Source: Streptomyces mashuensis
GTDB lineage: Bacteria; Actinomycetota; Actinomycetes; Streptomycetales; Streptomycetaceae
Assembly: GCF_014654785.1 (NCBI RefSeq)
Contig: NZ_BNBD01000012.1
Span: 62,001-126,000, forward strand
DNA length: 64,000 bases
Reading direction: 5' to 3'
Shown here: positions 50,548-59,180 of the stretch, piece by piece
Numbering within the stretch: position 1 is the first letter of the stretch
How the letters are laid out: each line of letters opens with the position of its first letter
The notes under the pieces: model-generated
Told to the model about the DNA's origin: nothing
The model's database searches: none
Seen by the model: only the letters and a program-made list of their open reading frames with translations
Position numbers and translations under genes: made by a program

Positions 50548-51780
50548 GTGACCCTGACCACGCTCGCGCTCGGCCCCCAGTGGCTGGACGCCGACTTCCT
50601 GATCGGCAAATTCGGCCTCATCGGCGTCCTGGCCATCGTCTTCGCCGAGTCGGGCCTGCTGATCGGCTTCTTCCTGCCGGGTGACGCCCTGCTCTTCACG
50701 ACCGGTCTGCTCGTGACGACCGGCCAGCTGAACGACTATCCGCTGTGGGTGGTGTGCACGCTCATCGTGCTCGCGGCGATCCTGGGCGACCAGGCCGGTT
50801 ACCTCTTCGGGCGGAAAGTGGGGCCGGCGCTGTTCCGGCGCCCCGACTCCCGCCTCTTCAAACAGGAGAACGTGGAGAAGGCCCATGAATTCTTCGAGAA
50901 GCACGGCCCGAAGTCGCTGATCCTCGCCCGGTTCGTCCCGATCATCCGCACGTTCACGCCGATCATCGCCGGCGTGAGCCGGATGAACTACCGGTCGTTC
51001 CTGATCTTCAACGTGGTCGGCGGTCTGCTGTGGGGCGCCGGTGTCACGGTGCTCGGCGCGTCCCTGGGCAGCATCGAGTTCGTCCGCAAGAACATCGAGG
51101 CGATGCTCATCGCCATCGTGCTCGTCTCCGTGGTGCCGATCGTGGTGGAGTTCCTGCGCGCCCGTTCCAAGGCGAAGAAGGAGGGCGCGGCAGAGGCGGC
51201 GGAGTACGAAGCGGAAGAGGAAGCGGAAGCCGCTGCGGGGGCTGCCGAGCCCGACCCGTTCGACTTCGACTGGCCGCAGCCGCAGCCGCAGCCGCAGCCG
51301 CAGCCGCAGCCGCAGCCGCAGCCGGCCCCCGCGTACGGGCAGCAGCAGCCGTACGCTCCTGGCCCTTACGGGCAGCCCCAGGCCCCTTACGGGCAGCCGG
51401 CCCCTTACGGCGCGCAGGGCGCCCCTTACGGCGGCCAGCAGCCCCCCGCTCCTTACGGCAACGGCACCCCGCCGCAGTACTACCAGGGCCAGGGCCAGGG
51501 CCAGGGCCAGGGTCAGGCCCAGGGCCACGCGCCCGCCCCGCAGCCGTACCCGGCCGCGCCTTACGCGCAGCAGCCCCCCGCCGCGTACGGCCACTACGGC
51601 ACCCCGCCCGCCACTCCCGCTCCCACTCCCGCCCCCGCGCCCGAGGCGCAGGCCCCCTACGTGCAGCCGGAGTCCCCGGCGGCGCCGGCCGGCGGTGGGT
51701 CCTGGTTCGGGGAGGCTCCCGGAGAGGGCCCCGGCGACGAGCGGCCGCCCGGGTCGCGCGGGCGGCACGCCCGGCGCTGA
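50548..51780 (+). CDS. DedA-family membrane protein with Pro/Gln/Gly repeat tail
   Basis: This is a 410-residue protein. The first 215 or so residues are a DedA (SNARE-associated) domain with FAESGLLIGFFLPGDALLF, GDQAGYLFGRKVG and FVPIIRTFTPIIAGVSRM; this family moves undecaprenyl phosphate or lipids across membranes. Then a Glu/Ala stretch leads into a long disordered tail of PQ, PYGQ and GQ repeats. The DNA there holds eight CCGCAG copies. GTG 50548 follows AGGAG. Confidence 0.92.
   Translation: MTLTTLALGPQWLDADFLIGKFGLIGVLAIVFAESGLLIGFFLPGDALLFTTGLLVTTGQLNDYPLWVVCTLIVLAAILGDQAGYLFGRKVGPALFRRPDSRLFKQENVEKAHEFFEKHGPKSLILARFVPIIRTFTPIIAGVSRMNYRSFLIFNVVGGLLWGAGVTVLGASLGSIEFVRKNIEAMLIAIVLVSVVPIVVEFLRARSKAKKEGAAEAAEYEAEEEAEAAAGAAEPDPFDFDWPQPQPQPQPQPQPQPQPAPAYGQQQPYAPGPYGQPQAPYGQPAPYGAQGAPYGGQQPPAPYGNGTPPQYYQGQGQGQGQGQAQGHAPAPQPYPAAPYAQQPPAAYGHYGTPPATPAPTPAPAPEAQAPYVQPESPAAPAGGGSWFGEAPGEGPGDERPPGSRGRHARR
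51274..51321 (+). repeat. (CCGCAG)8 microsatellite within dedA-like gene
   Basis: Eight identical 6-bp units encode (Pro-Gln)8. A second array of CAGGGC-type units lies at about 51484-51522. Both are in frame, so copy-number changes would keep the reading frame. Confidence 0.95.
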
Positions 51781-51786
51781 ACGCAC

Positions 51787-51819
51787 ACGGAGGGCCCGGC
51801 TTGGAGCCGGGCCCTCCGT
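51787..51819 (+). terminator. dedA-like gene terminator
   Basis: ACGGAGGGCCCGGC and GCCGGGCCCTCCGT form a perfect 14-bp stem over TTGGA, followed by TTCTC, 6 bp after the stop. Confidence 0.88.
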
Positions 51820-51898
51820 TTCTCGTACCCCCACTGCGCACTCGAACGGCTGATCAGGCATGGTGGCCGTAGCACGAGGGGCTAACGAGGAGCACGTG

Positions 51899-53560
51899 GT
51901 GGCGGATCGGCAGCGGGGCGGCAGGTACGACCCGGAGTCGGACGAGGACCGGGACCGGAAGCCGCAGTCCGACGAGGCGCACAGCGCCTTCACCCCGCCG
52001 CTGGGAGTGCCGCTGCCGGCGCCGCCGGAGGACGAGCACCCGACGTCCGAGTTCGCGCTGCCCGAGGGGATCGGGCCCGGGCCGGAGGAGGCGCAGCCCG
52101 AGGGGTCGGCCTTCACCCCGCCGTCGGGCGCCGTCCATCCCGCTTTCACGCCGCCCCACGGCATCCCCCAGGTCAGCCTCACCAAGGAAGCGCCCTGGCA
52201 GGACCGGATGCGCACGATGCTGCGCATGCCGCTGGCCGAGCGGCCGATGCCGGAGCGCCCGGCGAAGCAGGAGGAGGCGGGGCTGCCCGTTCCGCGCGTG
52301 CTCGACCTGACGCTGCGCATCGGCGAGCTGCTGCTCGCGGGCGGTGAGGGCGCCGAGGACGTCGAGGCGGCCATGTTCGGCGTGGCGCACGCGTACGGCC
52401 TGGGGCGCTGCGAGCCGACCGTGACCTTCACCCTGTTGTCGGTCAGCTACCAGCCGTCGCTCGTCGAGGACCCCGTCACCGCGAGCCGTACGGTGCGGCG
52501 GCGCGGCACCGACTACACCCGGCTGTCGGCCGTCTTCCGGCTCGTCCACGACATCACCACCCAGGGGCTCACCCTGGAGGAGGCGTACCGCCGCCTCGCC
52601 GAGATACGCCGTAACCGCCACCCCTACCCGGGGTGGACCCTGACGATGGCGTCGGGGTTGCTGGCGGGCGGGGCGAGCCTCCTCGTCGGGGGCGGCCTCG
52701 TCGTCTTCCTGGCGGCGGCGGCCGGGGCGATGCTGGGCGACCGGCTGGCCTGGCTGGCGGCCGGGCGGGGACTGCCGGAGTTCTACCAGTTCGTGGCGGC
52801 GGCGATGCCGCCCGCCGCGATGGGCGTGGCGCTGAGCGCCAGCCACGCGCACGTCCAGGCGTCGGCGGTCATCACCGGTGGGCTGTTCGCCCTGCTCCCC
52901 GGGCGGGCCCTCGTGGCGGGCGTGCAGGACGGCCTGACCGGCTTCTACATCACGGCGGCGGCCCGGCTGCTGGAGGTCGTCTACCTGATCGTGGGCATCG
53001 TCTGCGGCGTGCTCATCGTCCTCTACGGGGGCGTGCACGTCGGCGGCGGGGCGCTCTCCCCGGAGGCGGCGTTGCAGCGCCAGGAGCGGCCGGTCGTCCA
53101 GATCGTCGCGGCCATGCTGCTGGTCTTCGCCTTCGCGGTGCTGCTCCAGCAGGAACGTCACACCGTGCTGATGGCCACGCTCAACGGCGGGGTGGCCTGG
53201 GTGGTGTACGGGGCGCTCGCCGACACCGCGGGGCTGGACCCCGTACCGGCGACGGCCGTGGCGGCCGGCCTGGTCGGCCTCTTCGGCCAGCTCCTGTCGC
53301 GCTACCACTACACGTCGGCGCTGCCGTACGTCACGGCGGCGATCGGGCCGCTGCTGCCCGGTAGCGCCATGTACTTCGCGCTGCTGAACTTCGCGCGGAA
53401 CGAGATGAACACCGGCATGGCCAGCCTCACCCGGGCGGCCGCCCTGGCGCTGGCCATCGCCATCGGGGTGAACCTGGGGTCCGAGATGGCGCGGATGTTC
53501 CTCAAGGTGCCCGGCGAGGGCGCGCTGCGCCGGGCGGCGAAGCGGACGCGCGGCTTCTGA
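51899..53560 (+). CDS. ThrE-like threonine/serine exporter
   Basis: This is a protein of about 553 residues. The C-terminal 400 residues are a ThrE-type exporter: a conserved cytosolic domain (LLLAGGEGAEDVEAAMFGVAHAYGL) and about ten hydrophobic segments. The N-terminal 120 residues are charged and Pro-rich with three AFTPP-x-G words. The start is uncertain: GTG 51899 or 51896 follow GAGGAG; ATG 51860 is also in frame. Confidence 0.85.
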   Translation: MADRQRGGRYDPESDEDRDRKPQSDEAHSAFTPPLGVPLPAPPEDEHPTSEFALPEGIGPGPEEAQPEGSAFTPPSGAVHPAFTPPHGIPQVSLTKEAPWQDRMRTMLRMPLAERPMPERPAKQEEAGLPVPRVLDLTLRIGELLLAGGEGAEDVEAAMFGVAHAYGLGRCEPTVTFTLLSVSYQPSLVEDPVTASRTVRRRGTDYTRLSAVFRLVHDITTQGLTLEEAYRRLAEIRRNRHPYPGWTLTMASGLLAGGASLLVGGGLVVFLAAAAGAMLGDRLAWLAAGRGLPEFYQFVAAAMPPAAMGVALSASHAHVQASAVITGGLFALLPGRALVAGVQDGLTGFYITAAARLLEVVYLIVGIVCGVLIVLYGGVHVGGGALSPEAALQRQERPVVQIVAAMLLVFAFAVLLQQERHTVLMATLNGGVAWVVYGALADTAGLDPVPATAVAAGLVGLFGQLLSRYHYTSALPYVTAAIGPLLPGSAMYFALLNFARNEMNTGMASLTRAAALALAIAIGVNLGSEMARMFLKVPGEGALRRAAKRTRGF

Positions 53561-53644
53561 CCCAGTGGGGCCGGAAGCCGCGCGTCATGCCTCTCATGCG
53601 CTCGGTGCACTCGATGTGCTCAGTGCACCGATGCGCTCAGGTGC

Positions 53645-54142
53645 TCAGTGGTGCGAGCCGCCCGCGGCCTCCAGGCGCTTGAAGGACGCCTCGATCTCGG
53701 CCTCGGCCTCGGCGCGGCCGACCCAGTCGGCGCCCTCGACGGACTTGCCCGGCTCGAGGTCCTTGTAGACCTCGAAGAAGTGCTGGATCTCGAGGCGGTC
53801 GAACTCCGACACGTGGTGGATGTCGCGGAGGTGCTCCACGCGCGGGTCGTTCGCCGGGACGCACAGCAGCTTGTCGTCGCCGCCGGCCTCGTCCGTCATG
53901 CGGAACATGCCGATGGCGCGGCACTTGATGAGGCAGCCGGGGAAGGTCGGCTCGTCGAGAATGACCATGGCGTCCAGCGGGTCGCCGTCCTCGCCCAGGG
54001 TGTTCTCGACGAAGCCGTAGTCCGCCGGGTAGCTCGTGGACGTGAAGAGACGGCGGTCCAGACGGATGCGACCGGTCTCGTGGTCCACCTCGTACTTGTT
54101 CCGCGAACCCTTCGGGATCTCGATGGTGACGTCGAACTCCAC
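53645..54142 (-). CDS. ppa: inorganic pyrophosphatase
   Basis: This is a 165-residue family I soluble pyrophosphatase, splitting pyrophosphate to phosphate. IEIPKGSRNKYEVDHETG, YPADYGFVENTLGEDGDPLDAMV and the metal-binding Asp cluster are intact. GTG 54142 follows AAGGAG. The window thus encodes both a soluble and a membrane (hppA) pyrophosphatase. It is divergent from dacB. Confidence 0.97.
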   Translation of the reverse strand: MEFDVTIEIPKGSRNKYEVDHETGRIRLDRRLFTSTSYPADYGFVENTLGEDGDPLDAMVILDEPTFPGCLIKCRAIGMFRMTDEAGGDDKLLCVPANDPRVEHLRDIHHVSEFDRLEIQHFFEVYKDLEPGKSVEGADWVGRAEAEAEIEASFKRLEAAGGSHH

Positions 54143-54225
54143 GGGTGGCTCCTTCATGATCAACACATTCGTCTGGTGATTAAGTGTCCCCCACGCAGCT
54201 GTGTGGTGGCGAAAGGGGCTGGTCC

Positions 54226-55689
54226 GTGGTGCCTGAGGCCGGACGGTGGCTGATCGGCTGGTGGCGGGACGCCCCTGCGCCGCGGCGCGGGACCGTGCGG
54301 TTCGTCGCCGTGTCCACCGCGGCCGGAGTGGCCCTCGCGGCGGGTGCGGCGGCGGTCGCCGGTCCGTGGGACGGAGGTCAGCGTAAGGCCGAACGGGACC
54401 ACGCCGCTGCCGTCTCCCTCGCACGTCACGCGGGTGGCGGGGGTGCCGGCGCGGGGCGTGGGGCGGTCACCGCGCCGCCCGTCCTGGGGACGCTGCGCGG
54501 CGGCGCCCGGCCGCCGGGGGACCTGGGAGCGGCCCTGGAGCCGCTCCTGCACGACCCTGCGCTGGGGCCCGGGCCCGCGGCCGCCGTGGTCGACGTGGCG
54601 ACGGGTGAGCGACTGTACGGAGCGGAGGAAGGCATTCCGAGGACGCCCGCGTCCACCGTCAAACTGGCGACGGCCGCCGCCGCACTGGCCGCGCTGGGCC
54701 CCGAGCACCGCATCGAGACGAAGGTCGTCACCGGCCCCGACGGGGGCGTCGTCCTGGTGGGCGGCGGCGACCCGACCCTGACGGCCCGCCCCCAGGAGGG
54801 CCCCGGCCCCCGCCCCGCCGCCCTGCGCGACCTGGCGGATGCCACGGCGCAGGCCCTGCGCGGGCACGACGGCGGGCCGGCCCGCACCCACGTCCTGTAC
54901 GACGCCTCTCGCTACGCCGGGCCCGCCCTGCACGTGATCGGCCCCAACGAGAACATCGCGCCCGTCAGCGCCCTCATGGTGGACGAGGGCCGGCTCGACG
55001 ACTCGGCCAAGGGCCCCGCCGACCGCACCGCCGACCCCGCCGTGGACGCCGCGCGCGCCTTCGCGGCCCTGCTGCGGGAGCGCGGGGTGCAGGTCGACGG
55101 GGAGCCCGCCGAGGGCCGCGCCGACGCGGCCGCCCGGCCACTGGCGGCCGTCTCCTCGCCGCCCCTGGCCACCCTGGTCGAGCGGGCGCTGACCAACAGC
55201 GACAACGACATCGCGGAGGCGCTGGCGCGGCAGACGGCGCTGGCGTCCGGGCAGCCCGCGAGCTTCGAGGGCGCCGCACGGGCCGTCACCGCCCGGCTGG
55301 CCGCCCTCGGCCTGCCCATGGACGGTGTACGGATCGCCGACGGCAGCGGGCTGGACCGCGCCGACCAGGTCAGCGCCGAGTTCCTGGCGCGGCTGCTGGC
55401 CCGCGCGGCCGAGCCGGCGCGGCCGCAGCTGCGGCCGGTGCTGACGGGCCTGCCGGTGGCCGGCTTCACGGGCACGCTCCGGGACCGCTACCGGCGCGAC
55501 GCGGCCGGCCGCGCGGTGGTGCGCGCCAAGACGGGCACCCTGACGGGCGTCAACGCCCTGGCCGGCACGGCCCTCTCGCCGGACGGCCGGATCCTGGCGT
55601 TCGCGTTCCTCGCCACGGCCACCACGTCCCCCGACGCCGCCCAGGGCGCCCTGGACCGGCTGGCCTCCGCCCTGACCGCCCCGCGCTGA
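54226..55689 (+). CDS. dacB: D-Ala-D-Ala carboxypeptidase/endopeptidase (PBP4 type)
   Basis: This is a 487-residue class C penicillin-binding protein. An N-terminal membrane segment of about 20 residues (after about 22) exports it. The three active motifs are Ser143-x-x-Lys146 (ASTVKLA), Ser325-Asp-Asn327 (TNSDNDIAE) and Lys435-Thr-Gly (AKTGTL). It trims peptidoglycan stem peptides. The start is GTG 54226 or 54229 after AAAGGGG. Confidence 0.93.
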   Translation: MVPEAGRWLIGWWRDAPAPRRGTVRFVAVSTAAGVALAAGAAAVAGPWDGGQRKAERDHAAAVSLARHAGGGGAGAGRGAVTAPPVLGTLRGGARPPGDLGAALEPLLHDPALGPGPAAAVVDVATGERLYGAEEGIPRTPASTVKLATAAAALAALGPEHRIETKVVTGPDGGVVLVGGGDPTLTARPQEGPGPRPAALRDLADATAQALRGHDGGPARTHVLYDASRYAGPALHVIGPNENIAPVSALMVDEGRLDDSAKGPADRTADPAVDAARAFAALLRERGVQVDGEPAEGRADAAARPLAAVSSPPLATLVERALTNSDNDIAEALARQTALASGQPASFEGAARAVTARLAALGLPMDGVRIADGSGLDRADQVSAEFLARLLARAAEPARPQLRPVLTGLPVAGFTGTLRDRYRRDAAGRAVVRAKTGTLTGVNALAGTALSPDGRILAFAFLATATTSPDAAQGALDRLASALTAPR

Positions 55690-55838
55690 GGCCGCACGGC
55701 CGCACGGCGGCGTGCGCCGGGCGGCGCTCCCGCCGCACCGGCCGCGCGTGCCCCGGCCGGCCGGACCGTGGTCCGGCCGGCCGGACCGTGGCCCACAAGT
55801 GGGGGCCCCGCGGCGGGGGGAGCACGTACGGTGAAGGC

Positions 55839-56969
55839 ATGACGAGCGTCGGTGGTACGGAGATGGTCGACTGGAAGCTCGCCGTGGCTACCGCCACTCG
55901 GCTGGTGCGCCCGGGCCCCGAGGTCGGACGGGACGAGGCACGGGCCGTGGTCGCGGAGCTGCGGACGCACGCCAGGGCGTCGGAGGAGCACGTCCGGGCG
56001 TTCACGGGGATGACGCCGGGGGAGGGCACGGCCGACACTCCCATCCTGGTGGTCGACCGGCCCGGCTGGATCCGGGCCAACGTGGCCGGGTTCCGCACGG
56101 TCCTCGGCCCGCTGCTGGACAAGATGCAGGGCCGCCGCTCCGGGGTGCCCGGAGGCGCGGTGCTCGGCGCGGTCGGCGGCAAGGTCACCGGCGTGGAGCT
56201 GGGGATGCTGCTGTCGTTCCTCGCCTCGCGCGTCCTGGGTCAGTACGAGACGTTCGCGCCGGTCACGCGCGAGCTGCCGGGCTCGGCGAACGGCGGCGGC
56301 CGGCTGCTGCTGGTGGCGCCCAACATCGTGCACGTCGAGCGCGAGCTGGACGTGGCGCCGCACGACTTCCGGCTGTGGGTGTGCCTGCACGAGGAGACGC
56401 ACCGCACGCAGTTCACCGCCGTGCCGTGGCTGCGCGACCACCTGGAGTCCGAGGTGCGGGCGTTCCTCGCCGAGACGGAGGTCGACCCGGCGACGCTGCT
56501 GGAGCGGCTCCGGGAGGCCGTGCAGTCGTGGGCGGGCGGACGGACGGGGGAGCAGCAGGGGGAGGGCGAGGGCCGCAGCCTCGTCGAGCTGGTCCAGACG
56601 CCCGCGCAGCGGGAGATCCTCGCGCGGCTGACGGCCGTGATGTCGCTGCTGGAGGGCCACGCCGACTACGTGATGGACGGGGTGGGCCCCCAGGTGGTCC
56701 CGACCGTGGCCGAGATCCGGGAGAAGTTCCAGAAGCGGCGCGCCTCCGGCGCCGGCCGCCTGGACGTGGCGCTGCGCAAGCTGCTGGGCCTCGACGCGAA
56801 GCTGCGGCAGTACCGTGATGGTGAGCGGTTCGTGCGGGCGGTGGTCGACGAGGTCGGCATGGACGGCTTCAACCGGGTCTGGACGTCGCCCAACACCCTG
56901 CCCACCAAGGCCGAGATCGCCAAACCCGCGGAATGGGTCGCACGGGTGCACGGAAAGCCGGGTGCCTGA
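55839..56969 (+). CDS. DUF2342 zinc-metalloprotease-like protein
   Basis: This is a 376-residue actinobacterial protein of the group labelled 'zinc-dependent metalloprotease' or 'coenzyme F420 biosynthesis-associated'. HEETH at 184-188 is an HExxH-like zinc motif within VCLHEETHRTQF. Substrate and link to F420 are unproven. Conserved position before tilS-hpt-ftsH suggests a housekeeping role. Confidence 0.88.
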   Translation: MTSVGGTEMVDWKLAVATATRLVRPGPEVGRDEARAVVAELRTHARASEEHVRAFTGMTPGEGTADTPILVVDRPGWIRANVAGFRTVLGPLLDKMQGRRSGVPGGAVLGAVGGKVTGVELGMLLSFLASRVLGQYETFAPVTRELPGSANGGGRLLLVAPNIVHVERELDVAPHDFRLWVCLHEETHRTQFTAVPWLRDHLESEVRAFLAETEVDPATLLERLREAVQSWAGGRTGEQQGEGEGRSLVELVQTPAQREILARLTAVMSLLEGHADYVMDGVGPQVVPTVAEIREKFQKRRASGAGRLDVALRKLLGLDAKLRQYRDGERFVRAVVDEVGMDGFNRVWTSPNTLPTKAEIAKPAEWVARVHGKPGA

Positions 56970-57197
56970 CCCCGGGGGCGACTCGTGGACGACCCCGGCG
57001 GGTCCCGTTCCGGATGAACGCTCCCGTAATCACCCGTCCGAGGGACCGTGTGCCAAGGGTGGGCGTGCGATGCTCGGGTAAAGGCTCGTCTCTGTCACCA
57101 TCTACGCACAGAGCGTGACGGACGCTCGGGCTCGCGGGTCGTCTGCGGCAGCCTGCGGCCCCCACCCCCACCCGATGGAACGATTGGACACACGGAC

Positions 57198-58277
57198 ATG
57201 GGTCCACACCCCGCGGTCGCGGCGATACGCCTGGCGGTTCGCCGCGTCCTCCACGACGTCCTGACCATGGCGCCGCCCACCTCGCCCGCCGCGCCCCCCG
57301 CCCCGTCCCCCTCCTGCTCCTCCGGCCCCTCCTGCTCCGCGGCCCCCGCCGCCACCGCGGGCCGCCCCCCGCTCGTCCTCGTCGCCTGCTCCGGCGGCGC
57401 CGACTCCATGGCGCTCGCCTCCGCCCTCGCCTTCGAAGCCCCCCGGCTCGGCGTCCGGGCCGGCGGGATCACCGTCGACCACGGCCTCCAGGAGGGGTCC
57501 GACACCCGTGCCGCCGAGGTCGTCAGCCGGATGCGCGCGCTCGGCCTGGACCCCGTCGAGTCGGTGCGGATCGAGGTCGGCCGCGCCGGCGGCCCCGAGG
57601 CCGCCGCCCGCGACGCCCGTTACGCCGCCCTCGACGCGGCCGCCGAACGGCACGGCGCCGCCGCCGTCCTGCTCGGCCACACCCGTGACGACCAGGCAGA
57701 GACGGTCCTGCTGGGCCTCGCCCGCGGCTCCGGCATCCGGTCCCTCTCCGGCATGGCCACCGCCTCCGGCACCGGCGGCCGCTACCGCCGGCCCTTCCTC
57801 GGCCTCGACCGGCAGACGGCCCGCAAGGCCTGCCTGGTCCAGTCCCTGCCCGTCTGGGACGACCCGCACAACGCCGACCCGGCCTACACCCGCTCCCGGG
57901 TCCGGCACGAAGCCCTGCCGGTCCTGGAGAAGGCCCTCGGCAAGGGCGTCGTCGAGGCCCTCGCCCGGACGGCCCAGCTCTCCCGCGACGACGCCGACGC
58001 GCTCGACTCCTGGGCCGCCGCCGTCGAGCCCTCCGTGCGGGACGACTCCGGCGACCTGGAGGTCGCCAAGCTCTACGCCCTCCCGCCCGCCGTGCGCCGC
58101 CGTGTGCTGCGCCGCGCCGCCATCGCTGCGGGCTCGCCGGCCGGTTCGCTCTTCGCCCGGCACCTGGAGGAGGTCGACCGGCTGATCACCTCCTGGCGCG
58201 GTCAGGGCGCCATCAACCTGCCCGGGCGCGTGGCGGTCCGGCGGCAGGGTGGCAGACTGGTCCTCCGGCAGGGCTGA
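57198..58277 (+). CDS. tilS: tRNA(Ile)-lysidine synthase
   Basis: This is a 359-residue PP-loop enzyme that modifies the C34 of tRNA-Ile(CAT) to lysidine, allowing AUA decoding. The PP-loop SGGADSMA starts at Ser65; GHTRDDQAETVLLGLARGSG and WDDPHNADPAYTRSRVRHE are family motifs. The N-terminus has an unusual Pro/Ser/Cys linker (about 24-50). The gene precedes hpt and ftsH, a widely conserved order. Confidence 0.95.
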   Translation: MGPHPAVAAIRLAVRRVLHDVLTMAPPTSPAAPPAPSPSCSSGPSCSAAPAATAGRPPLVLVACSGGADSMALASALAFEAPRLGVRAGGITVDHGLQEGSDTRAAEVVSRMRALGLDPVESVRIEVGRAGGPEAAARDARYAALDAAAERHGAAAVLLGHTRDDQAETVLLGLARGSGIRSLSGMATASGTGGRYRRPFLGLDRQTARKACLVQSLPVWDDPHNADPAYTRSRVRHEALPVLEKALGKGVVEALARTAQLSRDDADALDSWAAAVEPSVRDDSGDLEVAKLYALPPAVRRRVLRRAAIAAGSPAGSLFARHLEEVDRLITSWRGQGAINLPGRVAVRRQGGRLVLRQG

Positions 58278-58328
58278 TGCGGTTCGGGCGCCGGCCCCGC
58301 AGACCGGACGAGTCGTGAACGAGCGAGA

Positions 58329-58892
58329 GTGGCGCGGGTGGACGAGAAGGACATGGGCACCGACCTGAAGTCGGTGCTCATCACCAAGGAAGAGATCGAC
58401 GCGAAGCTGGCCGAGCTGGCCGCGGAGATCGACGCGGAGTACGCGGGCAAGGACCTGCTCATCGTGGGCGTCCTCAAGGGCGCCGTGATGGTGATGGCGG
58501 ACCTGGCGCGCGCGCTGTCCACCCCCGTCACCATGGACTGGATGGCCGTGTCGTCCTACGGCGCGGGCACCCAGTCCTCCGGCGTGGTGCGGATCCTCAA
58601 GGACCTGGACACCGACATCAAGGGCAAGCACGTCCTGATCGTCGAGGACATCATCGACTCGGGCCTGACGCTGTCCTGGCTGCTGTCGAACCTCGGCTCG
58701 CGCGAGCCCGCGTCGCTGAAGGTGATGACGCTGCTGCGCAAGCCGGAGGCGGCCAAGGTCGACATCGACGTGAAGTGGGTCGGGTTCGACATCCCGAACG
58801 AGTTCGTCGTCGGCTATGGTCTCGACTTCGCGGAGAAGTACCGGAACCTGCCCTTCGTGGGCACGCTCGCGCCGCACGTCTACGGCGGCTGA
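58329..58892 (+). CDS. hpt: hypoxanthine phosphoribosyltransferase
   Basis: This 187-residue enzyme makes IMP and GMP from hypoxanthine or guanine and PRPP. The PRPP motif VLIVEDIIDSGLTL is at about 102-115; SSYGAGTQSSG is the flexible loop and KWVGFDIPNEFVVGYGLDFAEKYRNLP the C-terminal signature. GTG 58329 is used; GTG 58338 is also in frame. It lies 51 bp after tilS. Confidence 0.95.
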   Translation: MARVDEKDMGTDLKSVLITKEEIDAKLAELAAEIDAEYAGKDLLIVGVLKGAVMVMADLARALSTPVTMDWMAVSSYGAGTQSSGVVRILKDLDTDIKGKHVLIVEDIIDSGLTLSWLLSNLGSREPASLKVMTLLRKPEAAKVDIDVKWVGFDIPNEFVVGYGLDFAEKYRNLPFVGTLAPHVYGG

Positions 58893-59014
58893 GCAGCGCG
58901 TTCCCTTCGGACCGCGCGCGGCGGACCGGGTGCCGCGAGCCGGCGCGCGGTCCGTGCCCCGGCGGGGAACCGATGTCGTCGTCCCGCCGTTGGAGCAGGG
59001 AGAGGGCGGGTTTT

Positions 59015-59045
59015 TTGACCGTCCGCGGCGTCGTCGGGTGACAAT
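59015..59045 (+). promoter_or_regulatory. ftsH promoter candidate
   Basis: TTGACC (59015-59020), within a run of six T, and GACAAT (59040-59045) are spaced by 19 bp. The T-run is rare here. Downstream, the leader includes AGGCAC/GTGCCT arms (59112-59139). The 288-bp hpt-ftsH gap holds no gene. Confidence 0.5.
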
Positions 59046-59148
59046 GCTGGGGTACCGTCCGAAGGTCAGCCTTTCTAGCAATTTCAAGGTCGAGCAGGAC
59101 ACCGCACGCACAGGCACCCCCTCCGGGGTGGCCGTGCCTCACTGTGGC

Positions 59149-59180
59149 AGGAGGGACGGGGCGCACTTCGCCCCGTATGG
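59149..59180 (+). promoter_or_regulatory. ftsH ribosome site separated from start by a hairpin
   Basis: AGGAGG (59149-59154) is 26 nt from the ATG at 59181, too far for normal use. Between them ACGGGGCG-CACTT-CGCCCCGT (59156-59176) forms an 8-bp hairpin. With the hairpin folded, the spacing is about 5 nt. No in-frame start lies closer to the site. Confidence 0.55.
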
